DNA of 64,000 bases, taken from contig OX393554.1 of assembly GCA_947650365.1 (NCBI GenBank), positions 33,846,704 through 33,910,703 of the forward strand, read 5' to 3'. The DNA is from Chamaelirium japonicum. Lineage: Eukaryota; Streptophyta; Magnoliopsida; Liliales; Melanthiaceae. Positions within the stretch are counted from its first letter, which is position 1; every line of letters begins with the position of its first letter. This document shows, piece after piece, positions 44,401 to 56,057 of the stretch. Position numbers and translations under genes: made by a program. Below the pieces are notes generated by a model. It made no database searches, was not told where the DNA came from, and was given only the letters and a program-made list of their open reading frames with translations.

Positions 44401-44699
44401 GATGAAAAACTAAAGTCGTTAGTTTTGAGTTGCATCCACCTTCCATTGATGGTTTTGGCTCCGTTTTCTCTCGCCTCTGCAACGCTTCCAAAAAAAAAAA
44501 AATTCTTGTGAGAGACTAAGGTGGTGAGCCAAACGAGCCTCCGACCAACTTTTTTCCCATCCTCCATGCAATCGAGCAGCCATTAAAACAATTAGGAGAG
44601 GTTAATCTTACCCTCCTCCCTTCTCTTTGACTACAATATTATAGTAACAACAAAGAGGAGGGGGCAACCTTACACTTCTCCCTTTCTCAACTACAACAC

Positions 44700-45731
44700 A
44701 GCCGACATGATCCAATCTTCTGCGATCGGGTGCATGATAAGATCCAGTCTTTTACAATCGGCCTCTAATGACCAATCCCTTCGAAAGCTCGATCAGACCA
44801 ACTTCCAGTGCCCGATCCCATGATCGGCTGCCAGCACCTGATCCATGACGATCGGTCAAAAAAGACGAAGGATTGAGCGTCAGAGGGCCTCCCATGCTTG
44901 ATCCCCTCGAAGTCAACCGACCGGCCGTCAGCACCCGATCCTGCGATCGGTCACCAGCTACATCTACTGGACACGTCAAAGCAATAAGATCGGTCAAGGA
45001 GCCACATCTTGAGGCCAATCTCTTTGTTTTCAAAGCCAATACTATATCGGCCAAATGGGACCAATAGCCTATCGGCCTCCCGAGGCCTCGAAAATCGAAA
45101 GATTGGTAAGGAAACCACCTCCTAAGACTGATCCCTTCGATTTTGAGGCCGATATGGTATCGGCCTGTGAGGACCGATAGCCTATCGGCCTCCCAAGGTT
45201 GATAAGGAGGGATCGATCAAAATAGGCCTCCTTGAGGCCGATCCCCCTTTTTTCAAGGCTGATATGGTTTTGGCCTCCAGAGGCTGCTAGCCTATCAGTC
45301 ACTTGAGACCGATAGGGTATCGTCCTTCAAGTCGATGCCCTATCGGACACTCAAGGCCAATAGCCTATTGGCCTCCTGAGGCCGATACCCTATCAGCCCA
45401 GAACTGAAGGATCGGCCAAATTAAGGCCCTTAGAAGCCGATCTCCCGTTTCTTGAGGCCGATACGCTATTCGTCCCCAATGGGCCGACCCCCTTTGCACC
45501 GTCTCCTAGACCCGATTCTTCGGCCCTTGGCAGGGAGTCGGCAGACAACTTCTCCGATCGGCCCTTCGTAGAAGGTCGGTAGATGACTTCACTGGTCGGC
45601 CCTTGGTAGGGGATCGACATATTCTTTTCAGGCTCTCTCATTAAATCGGCTTGACTTCAACAACAAGTCTTGCACCATTGAGTCCCAGCCAGTTAGCTAG
45701 GTTAGCACTCGTCTAGCTAGGAGGGGGTAAA
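44700..45731 (+). mobile_element. 3' internal part of a gypsy-type element with repeated GGCCGATA palindromes
   Basis: Many near-palindromic words such as CCGATAGCCTATCGGCC and GAGGCCGATAC occur in an irregular series between 45030 and 45470. The region ends with the purine tract TAGGAGGGGGTAAA, which abuts an LTR start at 45732, so this is non-coding DNA before a 3' LTR. No protein domain was recognised. Confidence 0.55.
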
Positions 45732-46168
45732 TGTTGGTGCAAAATCTGGCTAATACACTCACGGGCTCACAAAGACAATAATGGGACCTGCCAGTCTTGC
45801 CTAGGGCCCATGAAGATAACAGTGGGACCACAAAGACGACAGTGGGACTCGTCAGGCCTGTCTAAGTCTAGATACAATAGACTACAGAAACTGCTCTGGA
45901 CCCAGATACTTCAAAACCTCTATAAATAGCAAACCCGATAAATAATCCAGACTGAAATTCACTATTCCTAATCTCATTTCCTATTTTTTAGAGCTCCCAG
46001 AGCCTTCTGGTAATCAGATTCTAATCAAGCCCACTTTGTCCTCTGTCTACTTATATAAGCACTACTTGATCTGTTGAGAGTAGCTCTACTTTTTTCAAAG
46101 TTAGTGGATTCAAAAGTTACGTCTTAACGCACAGAAACATAAGTTTTGATCAAACTTCGTCATCACAT
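45732..46168 (+). repeat. gypsy-type 3' LTR
   Basis: It starts TGTTGGTGCAAAATCTGG after a polypurine tract and ends about TCGTCATCACA. CTATAAATAGC near 45920 is a good TATA box. The matching 5' LTR is not in the window; a fragment of the same LTR lies at 40.88 kb. Confidence 0.6.
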
Positions 46169-46176
46169 CATGGGTC

Positions 46177-46180
<4 letters not shown>

Positions 46181-46238
<58 letters not shown>
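46181..46238 (+). repeat. (CT)n microsatellite
   Basis: 58 bp of uninterrupted TC/CT. Confidence 0.95.
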
Positions 46239-46242
<4 letters not shown>

Positions 46243-47210
46243 AGCAATGTCTGCATGGTAGCTCAGCAGATGTCAGCTCAGCACTCAACAATGCACCGCA
46301 CTCGAAATCAAGCATTTATCGACTGTTGCCGAAAAATCATACGACAACTATAATGTTCCCCCACAGTGTCATATGCTACTTAGCATTATATTAATTGTGC
46401 TTGATCAAGGTCTATCCTATTGATCATATTGAATGAGACCTTGTCTATATGTTTTTTTTTATTTTTTTGTACATGCTTGAACCTTATTATTTTGTTTGCA
46501 TGATTCGATGGCTTGATTTGCGATTTTTTTATATTAGCACAAGTGTTCGTCAAAACAATCTCAATTAATGAGAGTGAGTTATTGTTTGAGTCCTTGTGTT
46601 CGGATGGTTCAGTGATTCACAACCCGCAAAGCATTCGTCAATGCTGAACAGTTACAAATGAAAGATCACAGTTCCGGCTTACTCTTATCCAAAGGTATAT
46701 CTCATACTCTTTGCTTTTGGGTAGTTACGACTCTTAGTCCAATTTGTGTACGTTGGGTCCGATTTCTCGTGTTTTTTGGATATTTTCGCGATGCATGCAT
46801 CGGGCTTTTGTCTGTGCCTTGCTTTTCGTCTAAGCCTGTAGCTTTTGGGTTTCGGTTTCTCCGGAGGTCTTGTGTTGTTGGTCCAAGTGGCTTTGAGAGT
46901 GTGGTGCTGGCATAACAATTGGGTGGGTCGAGTACGAGGAGGGAGAGGTGGCGGCGGCGGCGGAGGAGGAGGAGGAGGGGGGTGGCCGGGGATGGGTGGC
47001 AGTATTAGGCCGGTTAGATAGACTAATTTTGACTCCTTTACAGTGAGGAGGGGAAGGGTGGCGACGAGGGAAGAGATAAGCATTTGGTCGGTTTGACTCG
47101 TACAATTCGACTCCATTAAAGTTTGTCCTTTTCCCCGGTTTACTCGGTCAGACCCATTCAGACCGTAGTCGTGCGGAAGTCAGGCATCCCGACAAGTGTA
47201 TCACGTACAC
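46239..47210. other. intergenic DNA, no gene recognised
   Basis: Contains a (GGC/GGA)n-rich stretch at 46950-46990. The proline-rich open frames on the opposite strand are translations of that repeat. Confidence 0.4.
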
Positions 47211-47218
47211 CCCCCCAC

Positions 47219-47705
47219 TAGGGCTGGCAATTTTGGACTCAACACGGCAGATCCGACACAAAGTTAGCGGGTTAGGGTTAAACGGTTCGGTTGTAAACGG
47301 GTCAACAATATAGACCCGTTTAATAAATGGGTCGGGTCTGGGTTTAGGGTCTGGACACGGTAGACTCGGGAAGACATGTTTAAAATTCAACGGATCGTGT
47401 CAGGTCGGGTCGGGTCGGGTTGGGTCTACCCGCAATCTGATACTGAAATATATAGTACCAGCGGGTCTATCGCATCAGGTCGGGTCGAGTCGGATTGGGT
47501 CAGATCGGGTCAACTGAATAGATCCGAGTGGTAAACGGGTCTAACAGTTCTTATTGGGTCTATCCATTTATAAGCGGGTTAGGTCCGGGTTTAGGATCTA
47601 GACATGATTAGCTAGATGGGTTGGCTCTGGATCTAGGGGTTTTAAACACGACCCAAAACTAGACACGACACAAACCCGACCCGACACGACCCATTGCCAC
47701 CCCTA
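47219..47705. mobile_element. hAT-like MITE, TAGGGSTGGCAAT family
   Basis: It begins TAGGGCTGGCAATTTTGG and ends CGACCCATTGCCACCCCTA, inverted with one difference in the first 13 bases. Flanks CCCCCCAC and (C)TCCCCCAC are nearly the same, suggesting an 8-bp target duplication. The interior is repeated GGGTCGGGTCGGGT. It is the same family as 54313-54743, in the opposite orientation. Confidence 0.7.
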
Positions 47706-47719
47706 CTCCCCCACCATTA

Positions 47720-48251
47720 ATCATGCAAAGGAGAACTTCAAACACCCACTAGTGGATAGGAGAGTTGGTAAGCAACCGATGAGAAGGTTGTGGGATCAAT
47801 TCCTACTCCTTGAGTTACTTAGGAGTGTGGAAAAACTTGCGAGCGGGTCGATGCGTATTCTCGGAGGGATTAGTCTGAAACTTCGGGATACCCACCAATG
47901 TTTAAAAAAAAAGAGTACATCGGACGGCTATGATTCTTACCACCAATTCCCAACCGAGTATCTCTCTAGAATGCTGAACAGTTGAGAAGTCGAACTCAGT
48001 TAAAGATTAGGGAATGGGATAATTTGGGAGAAAGATTTTCAAAATGTCATGAAGTGCCGACATAAAATGTGCGTACATCGGACGGCTATGATTCGTGAAG
48101 GGAGTGTAACTTTTTTCCCACTCAAACGGCCTCGCTTTAGCATTTGATCCAGTGGAAACCAACGGTCACATGTCATGAAAATGGACGGTGTCGATTACCT
48201 AAACCAAACATAGTCAGAATCGCAAAGCAGTTAGCACTTGGCCGTGTGACC
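47720..48251. other. BBX 3' flank
   Basis: Intergenic. The phrase GTACATCGGACGGCTATGATTC occurs twice (about 47915 and 48071), a short direct repeat about 156 bp apart. No gene is recognised. Confidence 0.4.
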
Positions 48252-48986
48252 CTAAAAGAACCCCGTTGAAAGCCTGGGTCGCTCGCTGTTGCCGGACGCC
48301 CGGTACGTTTGAGGCACCGTGAAAGCGTCGTCGACCTGCTGATCACGGCTGAGGCTCGGGTGGCTCACCTCCCTCGGCACGAACCCCTGACGGAACACGG
48401 CGGAGCCACCGTAGGTGGCGGCGGGATGATCCGGAGGAGGGATCTGAGGAACGTGTGGGACCCACAGGGGGACCTCCTCCGTCGCGGCACCCGGCCAGCC
48501 GCCATCCGCCTCCAGAAACGGCGGCAGCTCATCCACGTTGTGGGTACCACCGGCGGCCACGGTGGCGTCGTCGACCAGCAGGTCCTCGACCCGCCAACCC
48601 GGAAGCATCTTTATCAGGTACTCCGAGATGCTTCTGCCACTGCTGACGCCTGTCGCGGCGGCCTCCGCCTGGGTGTTCAATACGACGGACTCGTCCACTG
48701 CCGGAGCTTGACGGTGGTGGTCCTTGTGGGTGCCGACACTGTGGTGGTTGGTGCTGCGGTCCACCTCTGGCTCCGGCGGTGGCGAGGAGGAGGGAACTGG
48801 GACGGCGGACAGCCGGGCGCCGGTGAGGAGGAACCTGGCGTGCTTCATGGTGAGGTGGCTGGCGGTATGGATGGGGACGTCGCAGTCCTTGCACAGGATG
48901 GCCCGGTCCTCCTTGCAGAACACGAACCCTCGCTTCTCCTGCAGAACCCAATGCGCCACCCAAATCGTCTCCTTCAACTATCAATC

Positions 48987-49074
<88 letters not shown>

Positions 49075-49260
49075 ACATATGTCGCAGAGGGGGTGGGGTA
49101 GGGCGGTGGAGGGGAGGAGGAGGGGTAAGCGGCGGTGTTTGCCGGCGAGCTTGTTGGCGCGGTGGACCCGGCGGTCGCAGGCGCTGCAGAGGGCGGCCTC
49201 GTCGGCGCAGCAGAAGACGGACGCCACCTCCCTGCTGCATACGTCGCACTGTATCTTCAT
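48252..49260 (-). CDS. double B-box zinc-finger protein (BBX structure group IV)
   Basis: Plant BBX proteins with two B-boxes and no CCT domain are nuclear cofactors that act with HY5 and COP1 in light responses. Exons on the minus strand are 49260-49072 and 48938-48252, giving 291 aa. B-box 1 (residues 5-47) begins MKIQCDVCSREVASVFC. B-box 2 spans the exon junction (59-103: CDICQEKRGFVFC). The conserved downstream motif SISEYL...PGWRVEDLL is at 166-184, as in the BBX20-25 group. A Val-Pro near the C-terminus (AFTVPQ) could be a COP1-binding VP pair, which is inference. The start was placed at MKIQCDVC, the usual family start; an in-frame ATG 66 bases upstream only extends into (CT)n-encoded sequence. 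The 133-bp intron is mostly (CT)n directly after the donor. I cannot say which of BBX20-25 it corresponds to. Confidence 0.9.
48987..49070 (+). repeat. (GA)n in the BBX intron
   Basis: 84 bp of GA on the plus strand (one AAAG interruption), which is (CT)n in the sense direction. It starts two bases into the intron, at the 5' splice site (CAG|GTCTCTCT). Confidence 0.95.
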
Positions 49261-49283
49261 GTCGCTCCCTTCTTCGTTCTCAC

Positions 49284-49431
49284 TAGAGAGAGAGAGAGAG
49301 AGAGGAGAGATCTGGGTTCGTTTCAATGGAGATCTAGAGTTTCAGAATCGATTTGATATCGGGTTATGGGAATATATTAATTGAAAGAAAGACAGAGCAG
49401 TACTGGGTGGTGGAGCTGAAAGCGAGACGGG

Positions 49432-49495
<64 letters not shown>

Positions 49496-49512
49496 GGGGG
49501 GGGGGGGGGGGG
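49284..49512 (+). repeat. (GA)n and G19 tracts upstream of BBX
   Basis: Short GA runs at 49285-49304 and 49434-49493, then 19 G (49494-49512). In the BBX sense these are (CT)n and C runs in the leader or core promoter. Confidence 0.85.
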
Positions 49513-49514
49513 AC

Positions 49515-51480
49515 GGAGAGGGATGGTGATCTTGGAATATATGCCGGGAGCATGCCAGCCGATTCAAGGGACCACTCACATTATTTAACCGCGCCACAAA
49601 GTTGCTCGAGCTGTTAAGCCAGCTTGTTGGCCTTTCAGTTGAAGGTAGAGTTAGGAAAAAAAATTAACATAAAGAATAATGTAATTAATCTTTTAGTACA
49701 CTACTCGTAAAAAAAAATTATATAAAACATCTTCTAGTGCCAAGTGTGCAAGTAGCAATTTTGTATCCGTATGAATAAAAGTTTGTGCGATACCATCTGC
49801 GAATAATGCTCAACAAATAACAACGACTTGCTCAAGCGGTGGAGCAAATTAAAGCACAGAAGATGAATCAGAGGATTGTGAGAGATTCACCTTGAATCTG
49901 TCGATCTGCTACGGAAGGAACCGTCCATTGAGATCAAACAACACACAAGAACGAACACACATCAATCACAGAAAGAAAGATAAAACTAATCACAGAGAGA
50001 GATATTTTTAGGTGGCACACACCAAATCTGGGCTATGTCCATCGTCGTTGTAACAAGAGAGAAGTCCACTGTGAGTGCAAGAACGTGGTAGTACACCTTC
50101 TTCTCCTTCTACAAACTAATCTCGTCTTCTCCTCAGACAACGTCAAAGACTTAAGATCGCGAATACTCCAAACCCGATCCCCTCTCTGTGGTGAATCCCC
50201 GTACACATGCGCATATGGATTCAAAGCATGAAGAGACAAACCCTAACGGCGATCTAGCGTAATGAATAAACTAGCATTAATGTATAATCATATATAACTA
50301 CACTAGATCTACGTGTTAGAATTTCATACCTTCGTGTGGAGCTTTTAACCGTTGGGATTGTCTTCTTTGTCGATGGCGATGACATGTAGATGAAGATCCT
50401 CGCGATGGATGAAATCTATTGCAACGGATGAAGGAGATTCATGAAAGAGATGACGTCTTCTAGTTCACCCGATCTCGCACGTACGTAGCCCGAACTCCCA
50501 TAACCCGATTTCTGAGTGCCTCAAGCGTGCGGGCTTCTTCGCTTTCTCACACGAACCAAAGGAAGAAGAATATGAGAGGGGGCCTGAAATTCAGCAAAGG
50601 AGGAACTCTTTGGCCACCCTCCTCTCTCCTTTTAAATAAGAGGAGGTCACAAGCTTGCATAAACAAGTTGTGGCTACCCCCCTTTGAACCCTGGTCGTGC
50701 ACCCCCTTGACTCTAAGGTTTGTGGCCGGTGGCCAGCCAAACCATCTTGTGCAAGCAAGTTGTGGTCTTCCCCTTTGTAGCCTGGCCTACACGTAGCCAT
50801 AGTGATTGACCACCATGGGTTGCACAAGCAAGTTGTGGTCGGCCCCTATAGCTTGCGTAAAGCTATAGTGGCCGACCCCCTTAACTTGCACATGCCACAT
50901 TACCGACCCCCATGGTGCGGTGGAAACCCTAGCTCCGCTAGGCATGTCACTACACCATAGAGCCACGACATGGGGTGCCTCTAGTAATTTCATTACGCAC
51001 TAGGGTGCCCCTAATAAAACATACTAGCTCAATTCTATTATGCTCTACTGCTAAGCGCACACAGTTCACATGGGATGGGGACGCACTTAGTATATCTTCT
51101 ATTACTCTAGGGTGCCCTTAGTAGATATACTAACATACACATATATCATGCTATAATGTTAAGCACTCATGGAGCATAAACGATTTTAGGGTTTTATAGG
51201 AATCAACTTCTTTTCTAATAAGATAGGAAAAAATAACAAGTCCGTACTGGATATGGAAAGGGTGGAATCTTCAGGGATTGAGGTTCATGGCCGGCTTCCA
51301 ACAGGAATCGATTGACACACTCCCCAAGTGTTCCGTCAATTCTCATAATCCCGATTAACCTGCGCTCATGCACCCCGAGTGCGACGCATGCTGCACTCCA
51401 ATTCACCCAGACATGTACATATATACTATACTATCTCACATACCCCTGCTCTCCGTTTAGTATTGGTAATATAACGTCCC
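49515..51480. other. intergenic DNA, LTR-like in part
   Basis: No gene recognised. 50300-51200 has related phrases (ACAAGCAAGTTGTGGTC, AGTGGCCGACCCCCTT) repeated two or three times, typical of LTR or leader DNA, but no terminal repeats were paired. Confidence 0.35.
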
Positions 51481-51510
51481 TCCACTTGGTGCCATAACTC
51501 AACTTGAGTG

Positions 51511-53649
51511 GCTCTCAAACCCCGGCCCACTCCCTACTTTGCCTACGTGGCGACTAGGAGCTCCTAAAAATAAAAAGGGCACTAGGAGTCTGTTGGGAGA
51601 TGATCTCAAACCCCACGTACTCCCTATTTTGTTTAAGTTGCGGCAAGGAGATCCTAGAAATAGGGAGCTAGGGCACTAGCAGTCCGTTGGGAGATGCACT
51701 CAAACCCCACTTCCTACTTTACCTACGTGGCTCCCTACTTTACCTATGTGATGGATATGAGCTTCTAGAAATAGGAAGGGCACTAGGAGTCCGTTGGGAG
51801 ATGCTTTGAAATCCCACTCCCTATTTTATCATGTAGCGGCTAAAAGCTCCTAGAAATATAAAGGGTACTAGTAGTCCGTCGAGAGATACTCTCAAACCCC
51901 GCTCCTTATTTTGCCTATGTGGTGGCTAGGAGCTCCTAGAAATAAGGAGGGCACTAGGAGTCCATTGGGAGATACTCTCAAACCTCACTCTCTACTTTGG
52001 CTATGTATCGGCTAGGAGCTTCTAGATATAGAATGGGCACTAGAAGTTTGTCAAAAAATGCTTTGAAACCCCGCTGCTTACTTTACCTATATAGCGACTA
52101 TAAACTCCTAGAAATAGGGAGGGCACTAGGAGTCCATCGGGAGATGCTCTAAAACCATGCTCCTTACTTTACCAAGGTGGAGGCTAGGTGCTCATAGAAA
52201 TAGGAAGGGCACTTTGAGTCTGTCGGGAGATGCTCTCAAACTTCTTACTCTATAGTTTACCTATGTGGCGACAAGGAGCTCCTAGAAATAAGAATGAATC
52301 TAGAATTTTGTCAGGAGATGTTTTCAAACTCTATTCCCTACTTTATCTATGTGGCTAGCTCCCTATTTTGTCTATGTGGCGATTAGGAGCTCCTCGAAAT
52401 ATAGAGGGCACTAGGAGTCTGTCGGAAAAAGCTCTGAAACCCCACTCCCTACTTTGTCATGTGGCGGCTAGAAGCTCCTATAAAAATATGGAGGGCACTA
52501 GTAGTCTGTCGGGAGATACGTACTCTCAAACCCCGCTCCCTATTTTACCTATGTGACGGCAATAGGAAAATGAGTATCGCGAGATACTCTCAAACCTCAC
52601 TCTCTACTTTTGACTATGTGGCGGCTAAGAGCTCCTAGAAATAGAAAGGACACTAGGAGTTTATTGAGAGATGCTCTCAAATCCTGCTCCCTACTTTACT
52701 TAATACTTATATAGTAGCTATGAGCTTCTAAAAATAGCGAAGGCACTAGGAGTTCATCTAGAGATGCTCTCAAACTCTACTCCGTACTTTACCAATGTGG
52801 ATGTGAGATATCCTAGAAATAGGGAGGGCACTATGAGTCTATCGGGAGATGCTCTCAAACCTTACTCCATATTTTGCTTATGTGGTGATAAGGAGCTTCT
52901 ATAAATATGGACAGATCTAAGATTCTGTCAGAAGATGCTCTCAAACTCCACTCCCTACTTTGCCTACGTGACTCTCTACTTTGTCTATATAGAGGCTAGG
53001 AGCTCATAGAAATAGGGAGGGCATTATGAGTCCGTAGGTAGATGCTATCAAACCCAACTCCTAATTTTACCTATGTGGCGGCTAGGAGCTACTAGTGCAT
53101 TAGGAGTCCATCAGGAGATACTCTCAAACCCCACTCCCTACTTTGCCTATGTGGCAATTGAGAGCTCCTAAAACTAGGAAAGGCACTAGGAGTCCGTCGA
53201 AAGATACTCTCAAACCCCACTTTTTATTTTGCCTATGTGGCAGCTAGAACCACCTAAAAAAGGAGGGCACTAGGAGTCCATCGAGAGATGCTCTAAAATC
53301 CCCCACTCCCTATACTTTATGTGGCGGTTAGGAGCTTCTATAAATAGGGAGGGCACTAGGAATCTGTCGGAAGATGCTTTCAAACCTCACTTCCTACTTT
53401 ACTTATGTGACGACTAGGAACTCCTAAAAATAAAGATGATACTAGGAGTCTGTCGGGAGATGCTCTCAAACCCCACTCCATAATTTCTTATGTGACGGCA
53501 AGGAGATTCTAGAAATTGGGAGGACACTAGGAGTCTGCCGGGCGATTCTATCAAACCCCACTCCCTGCTTTGCCTACATGGCAGCTAGGAGTTCCAAAAA
53601 ATAGAGTGGACGAGTCCGTCAGGAGATCTTAAACCCCACTTCCTACTTT
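51511..53649. repeat. ~86-bp tandem repeat array, left part
   Basis: About 25 diverged copies of a unit that reads approximately CTCAAACCCCACTCCCTACT, TTGCCTATGTGGCGGCTAGG, AGCTCCTAGAAATAGGGAGG, GCACTAGGAGTCCGTCGGGA, GATGCT. Each unit contains the palindrome CTAGGAGCTCCTAG. Small deletions and duplications occur. Short open frames in the array are repeat translations. Confidence 0.9.
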
Positions 53650-53654
53650 GCCTA

Positions 53655-56052
53655 TGTAATATCCCAGTTTTAAAATTTTCTCTTAATTAAAATAAGTAAA
53701 CATATCATTAAGACTTGTGCAAACAGAACCCAACCAAGAAAATCCCAAATCTTAAATCGGACTGCACCATTACACCCGGATCACCAAAACGGTCAAAAGA
53801 TCGATATACACTCGGACCATTTGACGCTAAATTCACCAGGAAAAAAAAAAAAAAGCCTATAATAGGATTCAATCCCTAGACCCTATATAAGTAATCTATG
53901 CATAAAAACACACCACCATCAACTAACTTTGATAATATGCCAGAAAATATATTATCAAAATAGTGGGGAAGAGCAAAGGTTGTAGCAACCTAAAAACTTA
54001 GCTTAATCACTGGACATAGCTTATGGGGACCTTTGGTATCCTAACATGATAAGGAATTACTATGCTTTATATAGCCATTAGGGCTTTAAAAACCTAATTA
54101 AAATAATGGCATTTAGGCTACTAATAAAATTGTATATATAGAGGGTCAGACCTCCCTCACTTGCCACCACAAAACCAAGACAAAGAGCTGACCCCCACCT
54201 CTCAAGCCCACCATAACCTCCGGCCACCGCTCGCTGGAACAACGACAGTCACCACCGGTCATCGTCAGTCGCTGCCGCTTGCCGGTCGCCAAACCATCCC
54301 GGTCGCCACCGTTAGGGGTGGCAATGGGTCGTGTTGTGTCGGGTTCTTGTCGTGTCCAAAACCTTAGACCCGGACCCGACCCATTAATAAACGGGTAGAC
54401 CCGATAAGACCCGTTTACCACCCGGGTCTATTCAGTTGAACCGATCCGACCCAATCCGACTCGACCCGACCTGACCCGAAAGACCCGCTGGTATTATATA
54501 TTATAGTATCGGATTGCGGGTTGACCTGACCCGACACGACCCGTTGAATACTAAATGGGTCTTCCCGGGTCTACTGTGTCCAGACCCTATACCCGGACCC
54601 GACCCGTTTATTAAACGGGTCTATTGTGTCGACCCGTTTACAACCCGAACCCATTTAGCACTGACCCAGACCCGCTAACTTCGTGTCGGGTCGGGTCGGG
54701 TCGGGTCGGGTCTGCCGTGTCGGGTCCGAAATTGCCAGCCCTAGCCATCATCCGCCATCCAGCCGGGTAAGGCATCCCCCCCTGCACGGGCCGAAGCCAA
54801 TCCACTATACGCTAAAGCCCAAAGAATATTAACTATAATATTAGACGATTTTGTTCAACCCAGTGTGGTTAAACCCAATTAACCCAATCAAAGACCTAAA
54901 AGCCCATTAATATTTCATAATAGGCCCAAACTCAATTCATTCAGACTATAGGCTAAACCTTAAGCAAACGGACTCGAATGCAAGTGCCGTTTGCGGCCAT
55001 GGATTTGTAACAACTAAACGAACCTTCCTCAGTTAAGAAACCACAAATTCAGACATAATAAAATATAATTATCATTATGCCCCTAATACCCAAACTGTAG
55101 TAATCTAGCCATAACACAAGTAATTAACATACTCCAAATTGAGTTCCATCTATGACTATGGATCCATGACAACAAGTCGGATAAGCTAACATAGAATTAC
55201 TAACACAACAAAATGATTATATATGTATTTTAGAGCAGACACAGAACCAAGAACCATCATCAGAGGAGGCCATCATTTGCACTCAGTCGGGTAGGGGATT
55301 TTGACACTAGACTTCTTTGATTTTATGCCTTTAAAATAGTATAATATGTCAAATAAATATTGCCTTATGTGTATGGAAGAATTTAATCTTGTTCGAATTG
55401 GGACTAGCCTGATTAGTCCTGGGTGTGGGGTTGTCTCTGGCCTATGGGTCTAAAAGATAAATTCTGGGTGTGGAGCTCTCCCTGGCTAGTTAGTCTAAAA
55501 GACAAATCCATGGGTGTAGGTCTACTTCTGGCTAGTGGCCCTAAAAGACAAGTCCTAGGTGTCGAGCTGTCCCTAGTAGTGACCTAAAAGGATTATACTT
55601 AGGTAATCATTCTATACTCAAAGATTAATATCCTTGTTGAATGTTGTGATATTTTGAGGCATAATTTTAAATAATTATAGTGCATATTTCTCTACTGAGC
55701 CACGTGGCAAAAATATAAAGGCTCACCCCCTTCAGACATAGTGATACTATAACCTAACTTTGCAGGAATGGAGGTTTGACTAGAAGAGGAACACTTATAC
55801 GTGGAAACCGAGGACCCACTGTACGAGCCCTACTTGGAGTCTAAAAACAGGGAAGAGCAGTAAGGACTTAGTGGAATAAAATAACTGTATCTTTCTTTTG
55901 TTTGCTTTCAAAACAATGTAACCATTAAATTATTTTAAATAAGCTATGTGTTCCCTCTCAATTCGTGAGACGAAAATGTGCCAAGTTGTTTTTACTTTTC
56001 ACACCCCTGTATATTACGAGTTGCCTAACCCATAAAATATCGAAGTGTGACA
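53655..56052 (+). mobile_element. probable solo LTR inserted in the 86-bp array
   Basis: It starts TGTAATATCCCAG and ends AAGTGTGACA, a TG...CA pair like many gypsy LTRs. Array sequence continues on both sides, and flanks GCCTA (53650-53654) and ACCTA (56053-56057) match at four of five bases, consistent with a 5-bp target duplication. No internal coding region is present. A TATATATAG element (54134) and a nested MITE lie inside. Without a reference copy the solo-LTR call is an inference. Confidence 0.6.
54313..54743. mobile_element. hAT-like MITE, TAGGGSTGGCAAT family, nested in solo LTR
   Basis: Ends TAGGGGTGGCAATGGGTCG and AATTGCCAGCCCTA are inverted. Flanks GCCACCGT and GCCATCAT agree at six of eight positions. 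The interior has the same GGGTCGGGTCGGG words as 47219-47705. Confidence 0.7.
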
Positions 56053-56057
56053 ACCTA

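Noticed and set aside
46685-47116. Proline-rich 143-aa open frame on the minus strand
   Set aside because: It translates a (GGC/GGA)n stretch and flanking LTR-like DNA. No domain or homology is recognisable.
48309-49286. 325-aa open frame on the plus strand over the BBX gene
   Set aside because: It is the antisense shadow of the GC-rich BBX exons and runs through the GA microsatellite. The minus-strand frame has the B-box motifs.
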